Assembly: GCF_003427025.1 (NCBI RefSeq)
Contig: NZ_QVAI01000025.1
Location: 1-64,000 of the forward strand
Direction of reading: 5' to 3'
DNA length: 64,000 nt
Origin: Jiangella endophytica
GTDB lineage: Bacteria; Actinomycetota; Actinomycetes; Jiangellales; Jiangellaceae
The notes under the pieces were generated by a model. That model was given only the letters and a program-made list of their open reading frames with translations. It was not told where the DNA came from and did no database searches. Shown here one piece after another: positions 1-8,264 of this stretch. The stretch's first letter is position 1. Each line of letters opens with the position of its first letter. A program made the translations under genes and the position numbers.

Positions 1-1039
1 CGCTGAGCAGTTGCGGCGGGTTCCAGGTCAGCAGGTCGCGCGAGGTCGCGTACTGCACGCCCTGGGCGTCGGTGACGAAGGCGATGTAGTGGCGCGACTC
101 GGGGTGGTAGACGACCGTGCGCACGGCGGACCGGAAGACCGACGGGTTGACGACGGTGCAGGGCTCGTTCTCGAAGCGGTACGGGTTGCGCATCTGCTGC
201 GTGAAGCCGGTGCCGGTCCAGGCGCGCCAGCTGTTGACGCGGGTGGGGTCGGTGGAGCGGAACAGGCAGACGCCCTTCGGCTGGCCGCCACTGCCGGTGC
301 TGGTGTAGGCGAACAGGTAGTACGTGCCGTCCGGCCGGCCCTGCGCGTCGCGGCCGGCGACCATGTTCGACGGGCTGCCGTAGCCGATCCAGCCGGACTT
401 CGGCGTCTGGTCGTGCCCGGGGTAGGCGATGTTCGGGAAGATCGCCACGTGGTTCGGGCCGGGCCGGGCGATGCCGAACGACAGCCCCGTCTCCGGCGGC
501 GACACTCGCGCCTTCCAGACCGACACCGCCGAGTACCAGCAGTACGGCAGCCCGTCGACGACGCCGGAGCGGTGGCAGCCGGGCTCGGCGGTGCGGGTGC
601 CGAAGTAGTCCTGGTGGCCGTAGGCGTAGACGTACGGCGCCCGGTAGTAGAGCGCCTGCGCGAACATCTTCTGGTCGAACACGCCCGGGTCGTTGTTGCC
701 GACGTAGCCGTTCATCACCATGTCGCAGTCGAGTTCGGCCGTCGTGGGGTGGGCGGCGAAGTCGTCGGCGGAGCCGGTCCACTGGTAGGTCGGGCCGTTC
801 GGCCCGGCGACGATCAGGTGGACGACGCCGTCCTCGTCGGTGAAGGCGCGCGGCGGGCTGTCGATGTGGACGAGGCCGGAGTCGCACCGCCCCAGCTCGC
901 TGTCGTGGAACGTCTGCTGTTCGCCGGTCAGTCCGAGGACGGGCGGCGCGGGCTCTGGCTCGGCCGGCGAGGCCGGTGTGGCCGGCGCGAGCGCCGGCAG
1001 TGCCAGCACGGCGGCGGCGGCCAGGTGGGACAGCGACAT
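1..1039 (-). CDS. secreted beta-propeller (GH43/GH32-like fold) protein, 3' end cut by window edge
   Basis: The reading frame opens at ATG 1039-1037, after a GGAGGA ribosome site, and stays open for 346 codons to the left edge, so the C-terminus is missing. Residues 1-26 form a signal peptide: an Ala/Leu-rich core after MSLSHL, then a PATPASPA cleavage region. The mature part has the alternating Trp/Tyr/Gly strands of five-bladed propeller glycosidases, for example GPTYQW, DGTYYLFAYTS and SRDLLTWNPP, and several Cys residues that could form disulfides. This resembles secreted glycoside hydrolase-like propellers of actinobacteria. I do not see a catalytic triad I can assign, so the substrate is unknown. 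The AT-rich upstream region holds a motif shared with the 38020 and 43833 sites, which suggests co-regulation with that glycan module. Confidence 0.7.
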   Translation of the reverse strand, partial: MSLSHLAAAAVLALPALAPATPASPAEPEPAPPVLGLTGEQQTFHDSELGRCDSGLVHIDSPPRAFTDEDGVVHLIVAGPNGPTYQWTGSADDFAAHPTTAELDCDMVMNGYVGNNDPGVFDQKMFAQALYYRAPYVYAYGHQDYFGTRTAEPGCHRSGVVDGLPYCWYSAVSVWKARVSPPETGLSFGIARPGPNHVAIFPNIAYPGHDQTPKSGWIGYGSPSNMVAGRDAQGRPDGTYYLFAYTSTGSGGQPKGVCLFRSTDPTRVNSWRAWTGTGFTQQMRNPYRFENEPCTVVNPSVFRSAVRTVVYHPESRHYIAFVTDAQGVQYATSRDLLTWNPPQLLS

Positions 1040-1075
1040 CGACGTCTCCTCCTATATTGTGAGAGCTGCAGCCAC

Positions 1076-1089
1076 TATACAGATAGTCA
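1076..1089 (-). promoter_or_regulatory. putative operator upstream of the secreted propeller gene
   Basis: On the minus strand this reads TGACTATCTGTATA and matches 12 of 14 bases of TGTCTATCTGTCTA at 38020-38033. It lies 37 bases upstream of the ATG at 1039, in a strikingly AT-rich patch. A nearby half-palindrome CTAT-ACAG-ATAG (1075-1086) is contained in it. Binding by the GntR/UTRA protein at 43075-43791 is inference. Confidence 0.45.
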
Positions 1090-1154
1090 ACTCATTGGAA
1101 TACCTTGCCGCGATGCGCTGCTGTGCCCGGCACCACACAGCGAAGGGATCGACG

Positions 1155-1583
1155 ATGCTGCCGGGCCTTGACGACACCGCCACCGCGACCGCACGACGAC
1201 GCCTCGACGACGAGACGGAGATCTGGATCACGACGGTCCGCGTCGACGGGCAGCCGCAGACGTCGCTGGTCGGATTTCTCCGGGACGGCGACAGCGTCCT
1301 CGTGCTGAGTCAGCCCGGCGCGGCGAAGCTGCGCAACCTCCGGGCCAACCCGCGGGTGTCGCTGCACCTCGACACCGACCGCACCGACGGCGCCGGCGGC
1401 GGCGTCCTCACGCTGGAGGGCGAGGCCGCCGTCGAGGAGGGGCCGCTCGACGGCGACGAGGCCGCGCGATACGTCGACAGGTACCGCGCGGTCATCGAGC
1501 AGGCCGGCGCCACGCCGGACGACCTGCTGGCCGGCTACTCGGCGGTGATCCGGGTGACGCCGACCCGCGTGCGCCTCTACTGA
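1155..1583 (+). CDS. PPOX-class (split-barrel) flavin/F420-dependent oxidoreductase family protein
   Basis: A 142-residue protein of the pyridoxamine-phosphate-oxidase-like split-barrel family. Visible features are the N-terminal helix with TARRRLDDETEIWITTVR, the strand DGQPQTSLVGFL, the cofactor-phosphate region SQPGAAKLRNLRANPRVSLHL and a C-terminal beta strand VIRVTPTRVRLY. This is the usual layout of the actinobacterial TIGR03667-like group, whose members bind F420 or a flavin; the substrate is not known. The ATG at 1155 is chosen because it follows a GAAGGG site and starts exactly at the domain; the frame is open further upstream but that part looks non-coding. It is transcribed away from the secreted propeller gene and ends one base before the dehydrogenase on the other strand. 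Confidence 0.8.
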   Translation: MLPGLDDTATATARRRLDDETEIWITTVRVDGQPQTSLVGFLRDGDSVLVLSQPGAAKLRNLRANPRVSLHLDTDRTDGAGGGVLTLEGEAAVEEGPLDGDEAARYVDRYRAVIEQAGATPDDLLAGYSAVIRVTPTRVRLY

Positions 1584-1584
1584 G

Positions 1585-2439
1585 CTAGCGCTCGATCCGG
1601 TCCAGGTGCAGCATCCGCGCGAGGACGCGATCGAGTTCGGCGTCGTCGAAGATCTTCTTCCAGTCGTCGCGGACGATCGACTCGCGGCCGTAGTCCATCG
1701 CGATGAGGCACGCGTCGGAGAACGGGTTGGAGCCGCGCAGTGTGTTGGCCAGCGCCACCTGGGTGTGGCCGAGCAGCATCGCCCGGGCGGCCGGCTCGGG
1801 GACGCCCATGGTGCCGACGGCCTCGCGCAGGGCCTCTGCCAGCAGCGCGCCGATCATGCACGCGACGGTCTCGACGAGTGTGGGCTCCAGCTGCGCCAGC
1901 TGCTTGACCGTCACCCAGTGGACGTCCAGCACCGGCGCGTACATGGCCCGGATCACCGTCTCGGCGGCCGCCCGCGCCTCCGGCCCGCCGGACTCGACGG
2001 CGGCCACGACGTCCTGCGGCGCGGCGACCCCGCCGAACGTGTCGGCGTACTCCTCGGGCGTCGTCCGCTGCAGGAACACCGAGGGGTGGCAGGGGTGCGC
2101 GACCGCCTGGACGACGTCGTCGCGGCGGGCGAGCAGGCCGGCATAGGCGGCGGCCGGGTCCAGCGTCAGCAGGATCGCGCCGGGCTTCAGCAGCGGGACG
2201 ACCTCGGCGGAGACGGTCGCGAGCGCGAGATCCGGCACCGCCAGGACGACGACGTCGGCGCCGTCGGCCGCCTCCGCGCTGGACGTGACGGCCCGGCCCG
2301 CCGCGGTCACCCGCTCGACGCCGGCCGGTGACGTCTCGGCGTAGCGGACGGCGTGCGTGGTGCGCTGCAGGTTGTCCGAGACGCGCATCCCCATCTTGCC
2401 GCCGGCGCCGATGACGGCGATGGTCAGGTGGTCGCTCAT
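1585..2439 (-). CDS. NAD(P)-binding dehydrogenase with PGDH_C-type C-terminal domain
   Basis: A 284-residue dehydrogenase. The Rossmann motif GAGGKMG is at residues 10-16, followed by VVVLAVPD and the VAHPCHPS segment, and then an all-helical C-terminal half (residues ~150-284) with HWVTVKQLAQLEPTLVETV. This is the architecture of phosphogluconate-dehydrogenase-like proteins with the PGDH_C domain; one characterised member is D-apionate oxidoisomerase. The actual substrate here is unproven. Its start overlaps the LacI gene stop by four bases (ATGA), so the two are translationally coupled. The neighbours, a lactonase, an SDR and an alpha-L-rhamnosidase, point to sugar-acid catabolism. Confidence 0.7.
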   Translation of the reverse strand: MSDHLTIAVIGAGGKMGMRVSDNLQRTTHAVRYAETSPAGVERVTAAGRAVTSSAEAADGADVVVLAVPDLALATVSAEVVPLLKPGAILLTLDPAAAYAGLLARRDDVVQAVAHPCHPSVFLQRTTPEEYADTFGGVAAPQDVVAAVESGGPEARAAAETVIRAMYAPVLDVHWVTVKQLAQLEPTLVETVACMIGALLAEALREAVGTMGVPEPAARAMLLGHTQVALANTLRGSNPFSDACLIAMDYGRESIVRDDWKKIFDDAELDRVLARMLHLDRIER

Positions 2440-3497
2440 GCCTTCTCCCAGGGGTCGGTGTGGCCGGGGCCCGCGGTGCTCGCCCGGACGACGAGCTCCG
2501 GCGGGAACGACGGGTGGGTGTCCTTCGTGGTGCCGTTCAGCAGGCCGAGGAGCAGCTCGACGGCGGCCGCGCCGAAGTCCTCCTGCGGTGCGCGGACGGA
2601 GCTGAGCGGGATCAGCGACGCGGCCGCGAACTCGATGTCGTCGTAGCCGATCACGGCGATGTCGTCCGGCACCCGCACGCCCGCCGTCACCAGGCCCTGG
2701 AGCAGCCCGAGCGCGAGCAGGTCGTTGACGGCGAAGACGGCGTCCGGGCGCCGGTCCGCCGGGCGCCGCAGCAGTTGCGCGGCCACCGTCCGCCCGGTGG
2801 CGACGGTCCGCTCGGCGGCGGTGAGCACCTCCAGCGTCGCGGCGCCTACGGCCCGGACCTCCTCGCCGGCGCCCTGCAGCCGGTCCGCGACCTGCTTGAC
2901 CCGCAACGGCCCACCGGCGAACGCCAGTCGCCGCCGTCCCAGCCCGAGCAGGTGCCGAGCCGCGAGCCGCCCGCCGAGCAGGTCGTCGACCGCCACCGAC
3001 GGCTGCTCCGAGCCTGGTGTCGCCCGGCCGAACAGCACCGACGGCGTCCCGCGCGAGCGGACCCGGGCGAGGCGCTGTTCGATCGGCTCGAACGACGCGA
3101 CCAGCAGGCCGCGGACCCGGTGCTGCTCGAACTTGCGCAGGTAGGCGTCCTCGCGGACGCGGTCGGCGTGCGTGTTGGCGATGAACACCGTCAGCCCGGC
3201 CTCGGCGGCGCGCCGTTCGACCCCCTCGGCGATGGTGGAGAAGTAGGGGTTGCTGACGTCCGGCGCCAGGAAGGCGATGGCGTCGCTGCGGCCCAGCCGC
3301 AGTTGCCGGGCGGAGCTGTTCGGCACGTACCCGAGCGCCTCGACCGCCCGCCGGATCCGCTCGGCCGTCGCCGCCGACACCCGGTCCGGGTGGTTGAGGT
3401 AGTGCGAGACGGTGCCGCTCGACACTCCGGCCCGCGCGGCGACCTCGCGGATGCCCGCCTTGCGCTCGGGTGGCGCCCCTGGCGATCCGGGTGTCAT
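2436..3497 (-). CDS. LacI-family transcriptional regulator
   Basis: A 353-residue LacI/GalR regulator. The helix-turn-helix is at residues ~16-36 (REVAARAGVSSGTVSHYLNH), followed by the hinge helix around PNSSARQL and a periplasmic-binding-protein-like effector domain (AIAFLAPDVSNPYF, then VFAVNDLLALGLLQGL and VIGYDDIEFAAA). Its stop overlaps the dehydrogenase start. The divergent SMP-30 gene starts only 14 bases upstream, so both promoters must overlap the 5' ends of the genes. The likely targets are this cluster; LacI-type palindromes stand at 5263-5308 before the rhamnosidase. The effector is unknown and could be a rhamnose- or apiose-derived metabolite. Confidence 0.88.
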   Translation of the reverse strand: MTPGSPGAPPERKAGIREVAARAGVSSGTVSHYLNHPDRVSAATAERIRRAVEALGYVPNSSARQLRLGRSDAIAFLAPDVSNPYFSTIAEGVERRAAEAGLTVFIANTHADRVREDAYLRKFEQHRVRGLLVASFEPIEQRLARVRSRGTPSVLFGRATPGSEQPSVAVDDLLGGRLAARHLLGLGRRRLAFAGGPLRVKQVADRLQGAGEEVRAVGAATLEVLTAAERTVATGRTVAAQLLRRPADRRPDAVFAVNDLLALGLLQGLVTAGVRVPDDIAVIGYDDIEFAAASLIPLSSVRAPQEDFGAAAVELLLGLLNGTTKDTHPSFPPELVVRASTAGPGHTDPWEKA

Positions 3498-3511
3498 GGC
3501 ATCCTGTCCGC

Positions 3512-4396
3512 GTGACGAGCCCTCTCGCCGACGGCGCCGCCCTGGACCGGCTGTACACCGGGACGGAGTGGGCCGAGGGCCCGGTCTGGCTGCCCCGCAC
3601 CCGGCGGGTGCGCTGGAGCGACATCCCGAACGACCGCATCCTCGAGTGGGACGCCGCGACCGGTGCGACCACCGTCTACGGCACCGGCGTCGAGTACACC
3701 AACGGCCGCACCCTCGACCTCGACGGCCACGTCGTCCAGTGCTCGCACGGCCGGCGCCGGGTGGAGCGCGACGTCGACGGCGTGGTGACGCCGATCGTCG
3801 ACGCCGTCGGCGGACGCCGGTTCAACTCGCCCAACGACGTGGTCGTGGCGGGCGACGGCGCCATCTGGTTCACCGACCCGCCGTACGGCATCCACGAGAG
3901 CGGCCGCGAGGGGCACCCGGGGGAGCAGGAGTACGGCGGCTGCCACGTGTTCCGCTACCACGAGGCGAGCGGCGCGCTGAGCGCCGTCGTCACCGACATG
4001 GTGCACCCCAACGGGCTGGCCTTCTCGCCGGACGAGTCGGTGCTGTACGTCGCCGACACCGGCTACCTGCAGGCCGACCCCGGCGCGCGGTCGGTCCGCG
4101 CCTACGACGTGGTGGACGGCCGGTGCGGGAACGGCCGGGTGTTCGCGACGGTGCGCCCGGGCGCGGCCGACGGCATCAGGGTCGACGAGGAAGGCCGGGT
4201 GTGGGCCTCCAGCGCGGACTCCGTGCAGGTGTTCACGCCCGGTGGCGAGCGGGTCGCGGTGGTGCCGGTGCCGGAGATCGTCGCGAACGTCTGTTTCGGC
4301 GGCGACGACGGCACCGAACTCTTCGTGACGGCCAGCACCAGCCTCTACCGGATCGGCACCACGACGCGGTCGGCGACGCATCACCGCACCGCCTGA
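3512..4396 (+). CDS. SMP-30/gluconolactonase/LRE-family sugar lactonase
   Basis: A 294-residue six-bladed propeller of the SMP-30 family, which hydrolyses sugar lactones to aldonic acids with one divalent metal. The metal-site segments are visible: the Glu of AEGPVW near residue 14, the Asn of NSPNDVVV, the Asn of HPNGLAFSP and the Asp of ADGIRVDEEG. GTG 3512 is preferred over ATG 3470 because the family begins close to the EGPVW strand; the upstream 14 codons look like promoter shared with the LacI gene. It converges with the SDR gene, overlapping it by 16 bases. A dehydrogenase plus lactonase is the classical oxidative, non-phosphorylating sugar route. Confidence 0.85.
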   Translation: MTSPLADGAALDRLYTGTEWAEGPVWLPRTRRVRWSDIPNDRILEWDAATGATTVYGTGVEYTNGRTLDLDGHVVQCSHGRRRVERDVDGVVTPIVDAVGGRRFNSPNDVVVAGDGAIWFTDPPYGIHESGREGHPGEQEYGGCHVFRYHEASGALSAVVTDMVHPNGLAFSPDESVLYVADTGYLQADPGARSVRAYDVVDGRCGNGRVFATVRPGAADGIRVDEEGRVWASSADSVQVFTPGGERVAVVPVPEIVANVCFGGDDGTELFVTASTSLYRIGTTTRSATHHRTA

Positions 4397-5241
4397 GCGG
4401 CGGCGTACTCCGTGCGCCAGTCGCGCGCGGGTGTGTACCCGAGGCGGGAACGGGCCCGGTCGATCGAGATCAGCGTCTCGAACTCGCCCAGTTCGCGGCG
4501 CAGCGGCACGTCCGGGAACCAGCGGCGGGCCAGCTCGGCCGACGGGATCGTCAGCCCGGTGTCGGCGGCGGCGACGTCGTAGACGGACGCGCCGGGGCGG
4601 GCCGCCGCCAGCGCCAGTTCGACGGCCGCGGCCGCGTCGCGCACGTCGACGTAGGAGCCGAGCAGATCGCGCCGGTACGCGGAGTCGCCCGCGCGGGCGA
4701 ACGTGGCGTAGTCGTCCGGCGTGACGATGTTGGTGAAGCGCAGCGACGTCACCGACAACCGGGGGTCCCACCGCACCAGCTGCCCGGCCATGGTCTCTTC
4801 CAGCACCTTGACCAGGCCGTACGTGTTGTTGGCGGCGGTGTGCTCCTCGTCGAGCGGGAGGTACGGCGGCGGCTCGGCGAACGGGAAGCCCATCGCGGTG
4901 ATGCTGGACGCGCAGACGACGGTGCGCACCCCGGCCCGCAGCGCGGCGAACAGCACGTGGAACGACGCGGTCAGGTTGGCATGGAACGTGGTGACGTCGG
5001 GGACCAGTCCGTTCACCGGGATCGCCGCCAGGTGCACGAGCGCATCGACGCCGTCGTGCCGCGCCGTCACGCCGAGCAGGGCGTCGAGCGTCTGCCCGTA
5101 GTCGGCGAGGTCGACCCGGGTGAACCCCGGTCCGGGCGCCCCGGCGAGGTCGAATCCGGCGACGTCGTGCCCGGCGGCGCGCAGCCGCCGGACCGTCGCC
5201 GTGCCGAGCCGGCCGGAGCTGCCGGTGACCGCGATCCGCAT
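4381..5241 (-). CDS. NAD-dependent epimerase/dehydratase-family (extended SDR) protein
   Basis: A 286-residue extended short-chain dehydrogenase. The N-terminal cofactor motif GSSGRLG is at residues 8-14, followed by VDALVHLAA, the catalytic Ser in CASSITAMG and the Tyr-Lys pair in YGLVK. The C-terminal substrate region includes LRFTNIV and a YVDVRDAA stretch. Proteins of this group act as sugar 1-dehydrogenases, epimerases or uronate dehydrogenases. The context (lactonase opposite, rhamnosidase divergent) favours a sugar or sugar-acid oxidation, but the substrate is unassigned. ATG 5241 is chosen because the Rossmann strand begins directly there. The 87-base gap to the divergent rhamnosidase gene contains two LacI-type operators. 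Confidence 0.8.
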   Translation of the reverse strand: MRIAVTGSSGRLGTATVRRLRAAGHDVAGFDLAGAPGPGFTRVDLADYGQTLDALLGVTARHDGVDALVHLAAIPVNGLVPDVTTFHANLTASFHVLFAALRAGVRTVVCASSITAMGFPFAEPPPYLPLDEEHTAANNTYGLVKVLEETMAGQLVRWDPRLSVTSLRFTNIVTPDDYATFARAGDSAYRRDLLGSYVDVRDAAAAVELALAAARPGASVYDVAAADTGLTIPSAELARRWFPDVPLRRELGEFETLISIDRARSRLGYTPARDWRTEYAAAQAVR

Positions 5242-5262
5242 CGCTCCATCGTGGCGGCTGGG

Positions 5263-5308
5263 TTGAAACGTGTCAATCTCCGGTAGTCTGCCGCTTTGAA
5301 ACGTCTCA
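5263..5308. promoter_or_regulatory. two LacI-type operator sites between divergent SDR and rhamnosidase genes
   Basis: The first site is 5263-5276, TTGAAACGTGTCAA. The second is 5296-5308, TTGAAACGTCTCA. Both contain TTGAAACGT and a TCA right arm, with centres about 33 bases (three helical turns) apart. This is the look of LacI/GalR operators (TGAAACG-type cores). The candidate binder is the LacI protein at 2436-3497. Confidence 0.6.
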
Positions 5309-5328
5309 TCCGAGCCGAGGGAGTGCCG

Positions 5329-7989
5329 ATGACCGCCACGCCGTCCGCCCCGCGTGTCGAGCACTGCTCATCCGGAGACCGGCGCCGGACCCCGTGGCCG
5401 GCGCCCGCTTCTCTCGAGCCGCTGGGCATCGGGGAGCGCCGGCCGCGGCTGTCCTGGACGGTGACCGCCGAGGGGCCCTGGCGGCAGGCCGGCTACGACG
5501 TCGAACTGACGCGGAGGGGCGCGCCGCGGGTCGTCACCGTCGAGTCGGCGGAGCAGGTGCTGGTGCCCTGGCCGGACGACCCGCTGACGTCGCGCGAGCG
5601 GGTGAGCGTCCGGGTCCGGCTGCACGGCGACGACGGCTCGACGACCGGCTGGAGCGCGCCGACGACGCTGGAGGCCGGGCTGCTGGAGCCGGCCGACTGG
5701 ACGGCGGTCCCGGTCGGCGGCGCCTGGGACGAGGAGCCGGAGTCCGATGACCGGCGCCCGTCGCTGGTGCGCCGCGAGTTCACCGCCGGCGACGGCCTCG
5801 TCGCGGCCCGGCTGTACGCGACCGCGCACGGCCTGTACGAGGCGGAGCTGAACGGCCGGCGCGTCGGCGACGACGCGCTGTCGCCCGGCTGGACCGTCTA
5901 CCCGGAGCACCTGCGCTACTACACCTACGACGTCACCGCGCTGCTGCGGCCGGGCCGCAACGCGCTCGGCGCCTGGCTCGGCGACGGCTGGTATCGCGGC
6001 CGGCTGGGCTGGAACGGCGGCTTCCGCAACCTCTACGGGACCGACCTGTCGTTCCTCGCGCAGTTGGAGCTGACCTACGCCGACGGCCGGGTCGAGACGA
6101 TCGCGACCGACGCCGGCTGGCGGGCCGCGCCGAGCCCGATCCTGCGCGCCGGCAACTACGACGGCGAGGACTACGACGCCCGTGCCGAGCAGGCCGGCTG
6201 GTCCGAGCCCGGTTTCGACGACGCCGGGTGGACGCCGGTCGCCGTCCGCGAGCGCGACGTCACCACCCTGAAGGCCCCGACCGGCCCGCCCGTGCGCTGC
6301 ACCGAGGAGCTCCGGCCGGCCGCCGTGCTCACGACGCCCAGCGGGCGGCGCGTCCTCGACTTCGGGCAGAACCTCGTCGGCCGCATCCGCATCCGCGTCA
6401 CCGGGCCCGCGGGCGGCACCGTCACGCTGCGCACCGCCGAGGTCCTGCAGGACGGCGAGCTCTATGCCCGCCCGCTGCGCGGCGCGCGCTCCACCGACCG
6501 CTACACGTTGGCCGGCCGCCCGGACGGCGAGGAGTGGGAGCCTCGGTTCACCTTCCACGGCTTCCGCTACGCCGAGGTCAGCGGCTGGCCGGGCGACCTC
6601 GACGACGCGGTCGCCGCCGGCGCCGTCGTCGCCCGCGTCTACCACACCGACGTCGAGCGGACCGGCTGGTTCGAGTGCTCCGACCCGCTGGTGAACCGGC
6701 TGCACGAGAACGTCGTGTGGAGCATGCGCGGCAACCTGGTCGACATCCCGACCGACTGCCCCCAACGCGACGAGCGGGTCGGCTGGACCGGCGACATCCA
6801 GGTGTTCGGCCCGACGGCGGCGTTCCTCTACGACGTCTCCGGGACGCTGGCCGGCTGGCTGCGCGACGTCGAGCGCGAGCAACTGCCCGACGGGACGGTG
6901 CCGTGGTACGTCCCGGTCATCCCGGCGAAGAAGACGTGGACGCCGATCCGGCCCGGCGCCGCCTGGGGCGACGTCGCGACGTTCCTGCCCTGGACGCTGT
7001 ACGAGCGCTACGGCGACGCCGGCGTCGCGGCTGATCAGTTCGAGAGCGCCCGTCGCTGGGTCGACCTCGTCGAGCGGCTGGCCGGTCCCGATCACCTCTG
7101 GGACGACGGTTTCCAGCTGGGCGACTGGCTCGACCCGGCGGCGCCGCCGGACGACCCGGCCGACGCGCGCACCGACCGCCACCTGGTCGCGACGGCCTAT
7201 TTCGCGGCGTCGGCGCGGCGGGTGTCGTGGCTGGCCGGCGTCCTGGGGCGCGACGCCGAGCGCGACCGCTACGCGGCGCTGGCCGACGCCGTCGATGCCG
7301 CGTTCGCCGCCGCGTACGTGGGTCCGGACGGCCGGATGACCAGCGACGCGCAGACGGCCTACGCGCTGGGGCTGCGGTTCGGCCTGGTCCCGGACGATCT
7401 GCGGGCCGCGGCCGGTCGTCGGCTGGGCGAGCTGGTCCGCGCCGACGGCAACCGCATCGCCACCGGGTTCGTGGGGACGCCGCTGGTCAGCGACGCGCTC
7501 ACCGACGCCGGTGAGCTGGACACCGCGTATGACCTGCTGCTGCAGCGCGAGTGCCCGTCCTGGCTGTACCCGGTCACGCAGGGCGCGACGACGATCTGGG
7601 AGCGCTGGGACAGCCTGCTGCCCGACGGCACCGTCAACCCGGGGACGATGACGTCGTTCAACCACTACGCGCTCGGCGCCGTCGCCGACTGGCTGCACCG
7701 GACCGTCGCCGGGCTGGCCCCGGCCGAGCCGGGCTACCGGCGGGTGCGGTTCCGCCCGCGGCCGGGCGGCGGGTTGACCTCGGCGCGGGCCAGGCACCGC
7801 TCACCGTACGGCGAGGTGGCCATCGAGTGGCGCGTCGAGGCCGGGGAACTGGTCGTGACGACGCAGCTGCCGGTGGGCACCACCGGCGTGCTCGAGCCGC
7901 CACACGGCGCCGCCGTCGAACTGGCGCCCGGCCGGCACGAGCACCGGTCGGCGCCGCCCCACCACCGACGATCGGACGCACTCATCTAA
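5329..7989 (+). CDS. alpha-L-rhamnosidase, glycoside hydrolase family 78
   Basis: An 886-residue GH78 enzyme releasing terminal alpha-L-rhamnose. Domain order: an N-terminal Ig-like part (PRLSWTVTAEGPWRQAGYDVEL), the Bac_rhamnosid_N domain at ~150-320 (AHGLYEAELNGRRVG, RPGRNALGAWLGDGWYRG), a second beta domain (VLDFGQNLVGRIRI), the (alpha/alpha)6 catalytic barrel at ~450-790 and a C-terminal beta domain. The barrel carries the acidic catalytic region DCPQRDERVGWTGD and WERWDSLLPDG. There is no signal peptide, so it should act in the cytoplasm on imported oligosaccharides or rhamnosylated plant compounds. ATG 5329 is used because the GAGCCGAGGGAG region precedes it; ATG 5296 lies inside an operator. 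The stop overlaps the convergent small gene by four bases. Confidence 0.92.
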   Translation: MTATPSAPRVEHCSSGDRRRTPWPAPASLEPLGIGERRPRLSWTVTAEGPWRQAGYDVELTRRGAPRVVTVESAEQVLVPWPDDPLTSRERVSVRVRLHGDDGSTTGWSAPTTLEAGLLEPADWTAVPVGGAWDEEPESDDRRPSLVRREFTAGDGLVAARLYATAHGLYEAELNGRRVGDDALSPGWTVYPEHLRYYTYDVTALLRPGRNALGAWLGDGWYRGRLGWNGGFRNLYGTDLSFLAQLELTYADGRVETIATDAGWRAAPSPILRAGNYDGEDYDARAEQAGWSEPGFDDAGWTPVAVRERDVTTLKAPTGPPVRCTEELRPAAVLTTPSGRRVLDFGQNLVGRIRIRVTGPAGGTVTLRTAEVLQDGELYARPLRGARSTDRYTLAGRPDGEEWEPRFTFHGFRYAEVSGWPGDLDDAVAAGAVVARVYHTDVERTGWFECSDPLVNRLHENVVWSMRGNLVDIPTDCPQRDERVGWTGDIQVFGPTAAFLYDVSGTLAGWLRDVEREQLPDGTVPWYVPVIPAKKTWTPIRPGAAWGDVATFLPWTLYERYGDAGVAADQFESARRWVDLVERLAGPDHLWDDGFQLGDWLDPAAPPDDPADARTDRHLVATAYFAASARRVSWLAGVLGRDAERDRYAALADAVDAAFAAAYVGPDGRMTSDAQTAYALGLRFGLVPDDLRAAAGRRLGELVRADGNRIATGFVGTPLVSDALTDAGELDTAYDLLLQRECPSWLYPVTQGATTIWERWDSLLPDGTVNPGTMTSFNHYALGAVADWLHRTVAGLAPAEPGYRRVRFRPRPGGGLTSARARHRSPYGEVAIEWRVEAGELVVTTQLPVGTTGVLEPPHGAAVELAPGRHEHRSAPPHHRRSDALI

Positions 7990-8171
7990 CCGGCGGCGGG
8001 AGTCTCGATCTCGATCAGGCCGGAGTCGCTGCCGTCGGTCGCGCTGTTGAGCAGCATGACCGAGGTGGCGATCATCAGGACGGCCACGATCAGCAGAACG
8101 GTGAGCTTGGCCGGTGTGCCGGAGTCGATGAGCCAGCGGCGCAGCGGCGCCAGAGCGTGGCGGTCGGACAT
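7986..8171 (-). CDS. small single-pass membrane protein of unknown function
   Basis: A 61-residue protein with a charged N-terminus (MSDRHALAPLRRWLIDSG), one strong membrane segment at ~22-40 (KLTVLLIVAVLMIATSVMLL) and a short acidic tail. ATG 8171 is preferred to the ATG at 8219 because GAGAGGA precedes it at a good distance. I do not recognise the family. It ends against the rhamnosidase stop and has no obvious operon partner, so a functional link to the sugar genes is doubtful. Confidence 0.55.
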   Translation of the reverse strand: MSDRHALAPLRRWLIDSGTPAKLTVLLIVAVLMIATSVMLLNSATDGSDSGLIEIETPAAG

Positions 8172-8264
8172 CGTCGTCCTCTCGTCATCGGACAGCGTCA
8201 CTTCGACGGTATGTGACAACCACCCTGACTGGCCATCGAATCCGCCACATCGGGGAGAAATCGG

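Noticed and set aside
5368-7797. Very long open frame antisense to the rhamnosidase gene.
   Set aside because: It has no domain features, is Arg/Ala/Gly-rich and mirrors the third-position GC bias of the true GH78 gene.
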